Notes under the pieces: model-generated
What the model was told of the DNA's origin: nothing
Databases searched by the model: none
Seen by the model: only the letters and a program-made list of their open reading frames with translations
Assembly (NCBI GenBank): GCA_963691655.1
Contig: OY829326.1
Location: forward strand, 93,799,235 to 93,863,234
Direction: 5' to 3'
Source: Toxonevra muliebris
Lineage: Eukaryota; Arthropoda; Insecta; Diptera; Pallopteridae
Length of the DNA: 64,000 nt
Made by a program: the position numbers and the translations under genes
Shown here: positions 23,301 to 35,300 of the stretch, in pieces
Layout of the letters: every line of letters starts with the position of its first letter
Numbering within the stretch: position 1 is the first letter of the stretch

Positions 23301-26300
23301 GTGCGCGGCTACAAATTCAAGCCTTGCCTGTCGATTCTTTCGAGAAATAAATTGCTTTTTTACGCTTTGGTATGTTGCTAAGCCACCGTCCACAGCTCGT
23401 CGTTGGATAAACCTGTATGAAATGTTTAAACGCGATTTATTTCCAAGATATAAAATGATATTTTTTAATAAACAGAATGATGGCCTGATCCTCACGTTTG
23501 GTTGTGCCCCGCAGTCTGCCACCTCCATATTTAGTATTTAAAAAATGGGAAGCGCGAAAATGGCTTATAGCTGGGGAATTAACGTAATGGCGAATACAAA
23601 TTTTTTTTACAATGCATGTCACTGATTCAGCTTTATTAAATCCACTTAAAATATTTTCTCTAAACTGTGCAGAATACTTATTTCGAGCAATTTTGGGATG
23701 CGAAATTTTGAAATGCGAACGGTGACGGTGAATGATAACCAACAGCTTATATACGCTTCCAAGTTTTTTTAAAACCTGCTTTTTGTTTTCCAAAATAACG
23801 GGTTTCTGTTTTAAAGATGGTTGTTATTTATTTCTAACAATTGAATGTAATTGAAAGCGAAAAAGATTATGTGCTTTAGTTTTGTCGCGGCAGGTTTTAG
23901 GCATATTGCGTAATGTTAATAAAAAAAAAAGAAAAACGATACTCAGTTTTGAATGTAATTTTGTTTTAACAAGTGCATAAATATACTAAATTTATAAAAC
24001 GAAAAAAAAAAAATATGTGCATACTTGCATATTTTTAAATTTTATTGAACTAAATGCTGACAAGGAAGAGTTCGTGCTTTAGTTTTGTCCGGTATGTTAT
24101 AGTAGTAGCTATGTGTATGGTATGGATGTGTTTACTAAAAGTATGTGTCACGAGCATTCTGAATCAATAGAACCATTTTAGCTTATTTTGCATTAAATAC
24201 ATTTTTTATAAAATTATAAAAAAGATGTTTTTTAATGATTTACGCAAATCCCTATAAAAACATATAAGAGGTCCCTTGTAAACGTAGAAATTACAAATTG
24301 ACACATATTTACTATATTTGAGGCGCTACGATCTCTCAAAGTAGTGGTGACTAGAATCGCCGGGCTGGCTTAAATGGGTTAAAAAAGCTTTGACAAAGTA
24401 GAATGTTTTTCCCCAATTTTCCACTTGGTAAGCTGTCTTAGTACAATGTGTATACCAACTGTGTCGAAAGCCTTTTCAAAATCAAGACTTAGTATGAAGT
24501 CGTGAAAAGCGCCGTACTGGCAAAGTTTTCGAAATATGAAAGTGCGTCTATTGTGCCTTGCTCTTCTTTAAAGGCTACCTGATTTGGGCTAATAAAATTA
24601 GCTTTGCCATGATTTTCTCCATCATCTTGCTTAACTTATTAAGTTCTAATTATCCGTATACGCACAAAAAAGAAGTATATTTTCGTAATCGCTGTCACAG
24701 AGAGAAACTTTAAAAAAAAAAAAAAAAAAATTCGATGTAATTGAATTTGTGACGATAAAGACGTGTGATTGAAAATTTTTTGATTTTTAATCGCTTTGCT
24801 CTCGGGCTTAATGGGTTAAGCAGGGCAGGAGGGAGATGGGTTGGTATCCAGACAGAGTAGTTGCTGATTGATTGGGTTCAGGAATTGGAATCACGACAGC
24901 GTGCTTTCAGATTTGCGTGTAGGCCAATCAGTCTGTTTTTGAAAGTTGTAGAAAGATTTTTTAGCATTGGGTATGAAATTTTATCTCTACCTGGAGTTTT
25001 ACCAGACAATGAGGCAATTGTTACATCATATTCAAAAAGACTGATTGGCATTTCGGTTGTTTGGTTCTTTGGAGTTGGGTTGCAGGAGTATTCTTAAGTC
25101 AAAATTTTGTTTTTTTAGGCTTTGAAGTTTTGGTGGAAGTTGTCATTTTGAGAATACTGTGACCAGGAGCATGCAAAGAAGTCATCAATTTCTACCGACG
25201 AGTAGATAGGTACATTGTCTGTTTCTAAGAATCTTATAGATAGAGTATAAGTTCCAGCAAGCATTTTAATATTTGCCCAATTTTTTTTTAGGGTTAGTAG
25301 AGGCGTTTATTGACTGTGTTAGATTTTGAAGACTTGGTCTTTTGGCTTCTCTAAAATTTTTTCTAAAGGTAGCATTGGCTCCGTTTTTTCTGAATTCAAG
25401 CTATAGTTTCTTTTTCCATTCTCTTAATGAGGAGAGATGGCTGGACCAGTATGTCATAATGTTTTTGCAGGTTTTGTTGCGAGTCTGAGGTTGAGCGAAT
25501 GATTTTTTTTTATATTAGTTGTTTCTTTGTTTATATTTTTAGATGGAGGGTGCGTGTTTATGTTATTATCTAGGAATGACTGAAAACTGCTCCAGTTCGC
25601 TTTGTCAGTGTAAAATTTAATTGTAGATGTACCCTTGTTAGAAAAAGGGGTTGTATATTTGGTCAGAAGTGGAAAATGGTCACTGCCGTGAAGTGAGTAG
25701 TGTTGAGCAAGATAGTTTGGGGGCGATGTTGGCGAAGCATATAGAAACGTCTATGTTTGGTGAGTAGTTCGATGAGTGGGTGGGATATAGAGAGATATGA
25801 TTTTAACTTTTAAAGTTTGAGTTTCTTGTGTAAGTTTTGTTATGGGGGAAGGGCAGTAAGAGTTATCGAGTGGATTAACATTATTTTCGGTTATTGTAGA
25901 GGTGGATGGAAATTCTGTGTTTATGGCGGTAACTGCTGAGTTGTTGGGAAGATGATCTTCTGTGTGGTTATTTGTTGTATCGTCGCTCGCAGTGTTTGGT
26001 GTGGTAGTGGTATTTTTCGAGTTGTGGCTATTGATTTGTAGGGAGATGATTCTATTGTATTTTTTTAAGTTTTTGTTTGTGTAATTACACCAGCGAAGAA
26101 AAAAGGGGAGGATGTTTGTAAAAGTTGGGATTTGTAGATTTCCCTGGCATCACGTAGCGAGCATTTTTATTTTATTTTTTTTTAATTTTATTTTTAAAAT
26201 CTCTTTGTGTTGCATAAATTTTTCGCAGATGTTGGAATTTGTTGGAATGGTTTTCGGAACAGTTAGCACAGTGCATTCTTTGCCAGGGTGAGGAGGAAGG

Positions 26301-29300
26301 TTGAAATTTACGCAAGATGGGCTGTTATTGCATCCTTTTGCTGTATGTCCAAAAAGTCATGACTTAAACTGCATTAGGTTATAGGGATATATTCCCTTAC
26401 TCGGACGGAGAGTCAAAAGACGTTAATGATACTTGCTAAACATCTATGCAATTATGGCGCAAATAAAAAAAATTCGAAAGCTTTTCTATTACTTGACAAA
26501 TTGGTCCCAAATTGCCACCAGAAAACAATTCCCGAAAAAAAAGTTTGTTAGTATCTTTTTAAAATTGGTAAAACTCAATGCATTTACAAACAAAATTAGG
26601 GAGAAATAAAGGGAGCTATTTTATGTCTGTTTTATAAGTCCTAAATAATCATGAATTTCATGCAAAAGTTATCTATCGACCCCAGTTAAAAAAGATTTAC
26701 TGAAAGGGTTAAAAATATCCGACGGAAGCAGAAACAACAACGGCTACAAAGAGCAAATGAGTTAAAGCGCTTGTACTAGAATGACCAGTTGCTAAATATC
26801 GTCTTTTCAGATGAGAAAAATTACCAAATTGAGCAGTACCTAAATAAGCAAAGTGATCTAGGCTGGTTACAGGAAAAAACGTTCGGAAATTTGGAACTAT
26901 GTAAGTATGGCCATTGAATCACCAGCACCAGCCCTCGTCATGGTTTGGGCCGCAGTGACCGCCTATGGCCGCTACCCGCCCGTGTTTTTGGAGCTTGGCG
27001 TCAAAGTGAATGTGACTGTACTGTAAATCAGTTTTAGAAGGTGCATTAAAACTTTGGGCACGCAAGCATTTTAGTAATAGACCGTACACTTTCCAATAGG
27101 ACTCGGCACCGTCGCACAAAGCTTGCGTGAACCAAGATTGGTTAAAAGACAACATTGTAATAAATTTTGAAGGCACTTTCCATTTATCTATTACACTGTT
27201 CTACAAATGGAAACTTTTGAAAACGAGCAGAGACGGGACAAATGCACTTAGGGTAATGGGGGGTCGCTGAGTCCGAATCCGTGGTCCGCTACGTTACTTT
27301 TACGCTTTGCTACTTTTTTTTTAAATTTTTTAACTTAACATTTTTTCATCCTCGTTATCATCCTTCACTTTAATCTCGTTGTTAGCTTAACCCAATATTG
27401 CCTAGCGGTGCCATATGGCACCTTGTCGTTGAGTCGTTCCTGCGCCAGGTTCATAAACAATTTTTTTCTCAAGTTACTTTCTTGTTCTATGTACCACATA
27501 TTTCGCACTCACATTGTCTGGATTTTGAGTTAAATTGAGTATTTTAAGGGCATAGTGGCTTAAGCCTAAGCAACCGCGCCTTTCTCAGTTAATGCAACTG
27601 CTCCGGTTTTTATTAGTTGCTATAATCAAGGACAGTGCAGTACATCATCTATACACTTGTATTTCAGGTTAACTACATCGACAGCTCAACAACGGACGTG
27701 GGCAATAATGTTATTGCACGGGTTCTTGAAGGCGGTAATGTTGTGCCAGTGTCCGTCTCATTACCATCATTTTCAAATGTATACACCAACAACAATTCTT
27801 CCAACATAATACAATTGCCAACAATGAAATACGTTAATGCTGCAAACAATTCACATCAATTTTTGTCACATGCACCGCAACCATTTCAATGTCATACAAG
27901 TGCCACTAATATGCAAATATCGTCGATGTCACTGCTGCCACCACCTCCAGCAGCACACAATTGTGAAGGCGTTTTAGATCTTTCAAAGAAATCAAGTCGA
28001 AATCACTGCTCAATTGACTCTACTTCCAATAATTTTGGTAGGGTTGAAAACTATGACAGCAGTGATTATGGACCAATTGATTTATCTTTAAAATATAAAA
28101 AGCAAAAGAATGAAACTGTGCCGCAACAGCAACAGCAACAACAAATGACACAAGAACACATTGTTATTGATGATGAATCAGATGACAATTTTATACGGCG
28201 ATTGATTGAAACAAGCGGAATTGATTTCAAACCGGAAGATAACAGAAAACCATCATATACTTGCAGCCCTATACGCCCGGTGGAACATCAGGTGGCTACG
28301 GATGAATCATTTAAGGCTGCGTTGGATATGCCATTGCTAGATATGGAAAACTGTAAGTTTCTCTTTTATTGAATGCATGTAAGTATGTAAGATATTTTCA
28401 CAATAGTAGATATGAATATACCTAAACAGCAACGGACATATAAATGGCACAATTTTGAATTTGTTCTTTCTTATGCCACATTATCGCAAATATTGTTAAT
28501 AAGCCACAAGTGTTTGATTTTTTCCAAAGGTTTATTCTTCATATTCAATAATAATACAAACTTAAGTTGTATTTCATTAATAAAAAAAGATTTGGACACA
28601 TGAATGGCACAACCTGGAAAAAAAAGAAAAAAAATCGTGTTAAAATTGCATTTGTTGATTTTTGGTATGTAGAAACATTTAAATAATTCATATTTCGTGC
28701 TGTAGCCTTTGTTTTTGATGACAGCTCCACACCTGCTACCCACACTCTCCACGACTTTTTGGCATTTTGCTTTGAGAATGGCATACCAAGCTTTCTGTGC
28801 GGCAGAACAAAGATCGTCCACAGGTTCTCCGTTGGATTTAAGTCAGTGCTTTGGCCTAGCCAATTCAAAACGTCTCCGCATGAAACCAAATCTTTACTTA
28901 TTTGGAGGAGTGTTTAGGGTCATTATCTTGCATAAATGTCCACTTAATTGACATTAAATCGAAGGAATATGGTTCCATATGGTTGTTCGAAATATCCAAA
29001 TACTGAAAATTGTCCATAGACCCCAGACCACCCCCGACTTTTACCGTATTCTGGGTGTACCTAGGATTGTACTGTTTGCATGAAGGATGAAGAACAAATC
29101 GATGTTCAATCGTCTTCTGACAAGCCTGCTAGATATTTCTAAGCGCGATGACTGATTAATGTCGGATGCTGTCTGCCGTGATGACTTGAATGGATCCTTT
29201 GTCGGCATTCTTACTATGGGTTCATCTGTACGCACATCTGTTGTTAAGCCTTGGCCTCCGAATTTCGGATTTGAATTAATTGCATTGTACACTTTTTTTT

Positions 29301-32300
29301 CGAGAACTATGCACAAGTTTTGCAATTTTGGCCACTTTTTCCCCTTCTTCATGCATTCTCCATATTATCCGTCTTTCCTCAACTGTGGTATGTTTTTCTG
29401 ATCCCATTTTCAATAAATTTTCACTCTACTATACTTTTAATGACTTATTTTTCAACTACGCAAAATATCATGTGTTTCAGTTTCAAACTGAACGCAAAAA
29501 ACTTACATTTTAATAAACTTTTAGTTGAAAGTCTTCAACATTTATTCTAAATCTAATTTTGTGCCATTTATATGTCCATGGCTGTATGTATGTATATTCA
29601 TATCTTATATATTGATGAGAGTATGAGTAATAAACCCGAATCTCTTGTTTAGCATCACAAAACGTAGAAAGCTTGAAGCAAAACATAAAGGGCTCTAATA
29701 ATCTGGATTTAACTACATCACTTATTAGTGGAAACAGTGTTTTTAATAATACAATTAAATTTGCTGATCAATCATCAAAAGAACTCTTTGAAAGACTTTT
29801 GGAAGTTGGCGATACTGTCAATCTTGATTGTGAAAACCATAACGATAATTCTCGAATTTCTGTAAATAGTCTATGCGAAACTGAAGGGAATCCAAATTCA
29901 CAGGTTGATGGAGATTTAAACAGTTTTATGAAGTTATTCGACACAAACAATGATAACAGCAAAGAGGAGTTTTCTGTAGAAGCTGAAACAGGCGATGTTA
30001 AAAAAGTAGATCCTCCGTTGCAAGGCAATAAAATGCAATTAGAAATTGAAACAAAAGTAGAAAAAGTTGAAGATACTTTGAAATTGAATAATTGTAATGA
30101 TGCTGTTAAAAGTGATGATAATGATACCATGGAAAGTTGTTCTGAAATATATGGCCAAATGGAGAAAACTGCTGAAGATACTGATTTTATTTTGGATAGT
30201 AGCTCGTCCACTTCAATTACAAATAATAATACAGCCAAGCAAGAGAAAACTGAAAAGTTCATAGAAAACAAAGAAGTTGTGGCATTGGAAGACATTAATC
30301 CTGAGAAATATGAAATTAAAGAATCTACAGATAACAAAGAGGTCGTTTTATTAAATGAAATTGAATCTAATAAAAAGGAAATTGAATTGAAGACTTCAGA
30401 ATCTTTGCAGGATTGTTTTATCAATGAGGTTAATGCGGATTCGGCATGCCATACTAACCCAGATGCCATAGGTTGCAATGATAACAAAAATTTGAAACGA
30501 AATTCAAAGGATGCTAAAGAACGAAAAGTTGATATTATTAGTGTAGTTCATTTAGATTCTTTCAATTGGACCAAAGATGCCGATAATGCGTACATACAGA
30601 GAATACTAAGCAAAGTCAAACCTGTTGAAACGTCTGCTGAGAAACCCTTTGAAAATCATAATGATGGAAATAACAATGCTAAGAACGCAATGAAATTTGA
30701 AAGTAATGATTTGACAACACAGAACAAATGGAATCATCGACAGGAAGGGGAAACTCATGATACAGAATCGCAAGCCGCTGGTAATGTAAGCAAGAAAGAG
30801 CAGACTCAAGATGGTCATACAAAAAATATATCAGGTCATGCCGCAAGCCCCTCTTCCGAAGATTTATTATTTGTAGATATCGAAGATTTTCAGAATAAAA
30901 GTTATGATTCTTCGTTGGCTGTTGATAATGAAAAAGACCCACTTAGTTCAACATTGGAATCAATTGCTTCATCCATTGCTGATACAATGACTGTAGAATA
31001 TCTTAATAAAAGCACAGCCTCATGTTATTCGCCTCATCGAAAGGAATCAAACATTGATTTAATCGAAGATGAGACGAGAGGCGATGATGTTAACTTGAAA
31101 TTGTCAATGCCCAAGTTAACTTCATTGGAAAAAAGCTCACAGGAATGTGATGTTTCGTCGTTAGATATACATCACGAAATGGAGAGCGATATTGAGAATA
31201 ATGATGTGCTACCGGAGCTGAAACTTGAGGTATATGATCAGGACTGTTTGCAATTGTCAAATAAAAATAATAATGATGTTGTCTCTATGGAAGGATCTCA
31301 AGAGTCAGTAAACTCAAATAGTAAGTATAAGATTATCTTATTAAAACAAAAATCCAGTTGCTTTTAAAACTTTATGCTTTGGTTTTCTGTAGAAACAACT
31401 TCGTCTAGATTGCCAAACGAAAACTTAAGTGTTGTGGAGGACGTGAAAATAAATAATGATAATGAACAGAAAAAGTGCTGTCAATTGTCAAACTCATCAA
31501 ACAACGAAATTGTTATGCTGGAATCTTCTCAAAATATCGAAAAATCAAAAGGCGGTATGAAGATATAATATTATTGCATGTTTATACTATTAAATAACCC
31601 TTTAAATTTTCACTTTCTAGCTGATCAAGTTTCTGTTAGTCCAGCAACGCAAAATTTAAATGAGATAGTAGATGTCAAAAGGATTAATGATGATTTATTT
31701 ACAATTATCTATGATTCACAATTGTCTGAAGAATCTCAGAATATCAAAATGTCGAATGGTATATAGTATAAAATAAGTAATAATTGATTAATAATAGTTT
31801 CATTACATTTTGTCTTATTCTAGTTGAAGTTCCACCCATACAAAATTTGAATGATGCAGATGCAAAATATAAAAATGATGAAAATTTATTTGATTGCGTT
31901 GTTAATGATTTACAATTATCTGAGGAATCTCAAGATACCAAAATTTCGAATGGTATGTAAAATAAGAAATTGTTAAATAACAGAATAATAGATTCAGAGG
32001 AAGCGAAGAGCCAAAAATCGTAAACTTTAAGGCCGTTTGTCTGTCCACTTATGCAGTGCGATTCCAATGCAAAATCAATCTGATATCGCACTCGTGTCTC
32101 AAACTAAAAACTTAATGAGAGCTCGTTCAATTATTCAGTTTTTTGTGTAACTTACTTGCGATCATGTTGTTTCACATAAAGATTCATTAGAGATGTGTTA
32201 ATTACAAGGAATGAAACCGAAACTGTAACCGTAACCGTTTAAAACCGTTTCATTTTTCAAAACCGAAATTGTTTTTTTCATCTGAAAAAGAACGAAACCG

Positions 32301-35300
32301 AAACCAATTCAAACACTGGAACCGGTTCATATCGGTTCGGCATCGACCAAAATTTGGCCGATCTTTTTAATATGATTATTCCTAAGCAAATGTGATTAAC
32401 GTGTTAAAGTTTATGTTCTTGAATTCTGTGGTCACAAGGCATAACAAAACAACACGAGTTTTTTCGAATTCGAGTTATTATTATAATTGAAATCTTCATA
32501 TCCGATTTCATATTGTATCAAAATTTTATGAATATCAGTTCAGTGGTTTACGAGATATTAAAGGAAAAATAGCACAACTCAAATTGATTTCCATTAGCAT
32601 TTGAATCTTTGAAGTGCTCTCCTGTAAAATTCAAAAAACTGACTTATGCTGTTATGCCTTGTGACCACATATGAATCATAGATATTTTTTATTCTTTTGA
32701 TTTATATCTTCATATCTACATATCACTACCTTAATTTGTTAAAGCCCTAACCAAACTTTTTGATATCTAGTTTTTGATAGAATATGATAGGACGTGCCAA
32801 TTTTCATCTGCACCGAAATTTTTTAGACATACACCGAAATTATGGAAACAGTACACTAAATATGAAAATATTTTTTGCTTCTCTTGTAAAAAGCTTGTTA
32901 GGGTATTAAGAAATTAAAGCATCGATATGTGGCTTGCATTTTTAAAGTTTTGTTCTTCTTTACTTCAATGCAAAAAAAAAAAAATCGTAATCGCCCGGAC
33001 TCTATATGTATAATCATTAAATTTTTGCAGTAAAGAGTTAAGCAAATATGATTTATTTATTGATTCAGACATGATCTCTTATTTTTAATGTTATGAATAA
33101 TGTTTGCAAACCATAGAAGATTACTAGTTATTTAGTAAATAATCTCATGTGTGATTATCAAACTTATTTTGATCACTTTCCTTCAAAACCGTAACCGGAA
33201 CGAAACCGAAACCCAAATGAATGTTGAACAGAGCTGTAAAAGAATGCAATCATTTGCGACTAAAAATCATTTGATATTTTTACCAAAATGATTGCATTGT
33301 ATTGTATTGTATTCATTAATTAAGAATGTAAAAAATTTATTCTTAATCGTATTGTTATCATTTTTTAAGTCATATTTTTGAAGTCATTTGAATGCAATCT
33401 TTTGACTGCAGCCCTTAACTAAATTTAAGTCATTCGAAATTATTTCTACTATTCCTAAGCGTGAATAATAACCAGCAACATGTACAGTGTTGGTCATATT
33501 GGGTGGACCCATTTATATATAAAAAAAACATGAAAACATGAAAAAAACACATATTTTGTTGTTCAAGTGGAAAATCATTTAATATGATTTAAGAAGATTT
33601 GATTACATCACTTTTTGAAGATGATATTGAACAAGGGATCACCCTGATCTCGACTGGCGTAATGTGCCCGTTTTCCCCACATTTTCCACATTATTTGTCA
33701 ATATTTTAGCTGATATGGCGCTTATTTCCTGGCGGATGTTGGCCTTAGGTTCGTCTAGTGTCCTTGGCTTGTTGATATAAACTTTTGACTACAAGTAGCC
33801 CCAGAGGAAAAAGTTCGGCGGTGTCAAATCTGGCGAACGCGGATGATAGTCAAAATAAACCGACAGCGCGTTCGATTGGTGTGTACTTCTTTATACTGAA
33901 AGTCTCCTAAGGCTAGCGATTCAAAAACGTGTTGTCGTTAGTCGATCTGACGTTTCTTGTCAAAGTTATAGTGTTATCTGATGGGTCCACCTAATATGGC
34001 CAACCCAGTACTATCAGACAAAAATCAGAAGCAAAAATGCCAACAAAAACCAAAATCAATTAAAACATTAATCCGTTATATTATAGGTTGTTTGGAGCTT
34101 AGTTTTATAAACTTCCACCCTCTCTCTCTCCCCCACATTATTATAATTTTTTGTTACCTTTATACCCCTTTTTTACCCTCGTTACACACTTTTTAAATTA
34201 TTGCACTATACTAAACCTATAAACTATACTAAAATTTGTGAACAACACTGAACCTAGAAAATCATGTGTAAATCCATTTGATAGATATTGCTTCCTCTGG
34301 TTTAGTGAAACAGGAAAGTTCAAATGACGTTGATGCTGAAAAGGATAAAAATGAATGTGTATGCGACTACAATCATAATAATGCTGAAAATAATGGGAAT
34401 TCACAAATTTCGGATAAAAAAAATAGCAAAGCTGATATGGAAGAATCTCAAGATATCGAAATGTCGGATGGTATTTAAAATATAAAATTTTTATATAGAA
34501 ATGTGTCCATTGAACTTTTCTACTTGATGGTTCGTTCCGCAGTTTCCTCAAATCCAGCAGCACAAAATTTAAATGATGCCGATGAAGTAGAAATGAAGGA
34601 TGAAATTATGTGTGATTGCAATGACTATGATTTACAATTATCTGAAGAATCTCAGGATAACAAAATATTGAATGGTAAAATGCGAATGTAGAAAAACTAG
34701 CTAAATTCATTGAAATTTGTCTTATTCCAGTCGATGGTCTAGTGAAACAAAATTTTAACGATGTCGATGATGTCAAACAAGATAATGATGAAGCTCCCAG
34801 TGACTGCGGTAACATTAATAAGGATGAAATGCAAAAACCAAATAACAAAGCTGTGGAAGAATCTCAAAATACCGCAATATCGAAAGAAGGTACCTATATC
34901 TTTTTAAATTTATTTGAATGCAAGTAAATCAATTTTTTATCAAGATACTTCAAGTCCAAAAAAACAAAATTTGAATGATGTCGAGGCCACGCAGGATAAA
35001 GATGATGATAGTATTGAGGGGGATGTGTACTTGCATTTATCGGATAAAACAAATAAAGAAGATACTAAAGAATCTCAAGATATCGAAATATCGAATGGTA
35101 GTAAAATATAAAAATGTTGACTTTTTGTTACCTATAATTTTATCACGGCCCAGTATGAAATGTTTTAAATAATAATAATTACGTTTTCTCTTATTTTAGT
35201 TGATTTTGGTTTTTCTAGTTCAAAAATTCAAAAACAAAATTTACATGATGTAAATGCCAAAGAGGATAATGATGATGGCTGTGACATCGATAATGAAGAC

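Larger units (their letters stand above)
21960..24382. mobile_element. piggyBac-like non-autonomous element split by a Tc1-like insertion
   Basis: The left terminus is TTAACCCATTTTGGCC and the right terminus, reverse-complemented, is TTAACCCATTTAAGCC. Similarity continues inward for about 35 bp, including a shared TTCTAGT. TTAA at both edges fits a piggyBac-type target duplication. The element's own DNA (21960-22526 and 24101-24382) shows no transposase. The middle is occupied by the Tc1-like element at 22527-24100, so the order of insertion is clear: this one first. Confidence 0.65.

Noticed and set aside
29768..30487. 239-codon minus-strand frame opposite exon 3
   Set aside because: It mirrors a low-complexity acidic exon. 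Its Ser/Leu-rich composition is what antisense of Glu/Asn/Lys codons gives, and it has no motif.
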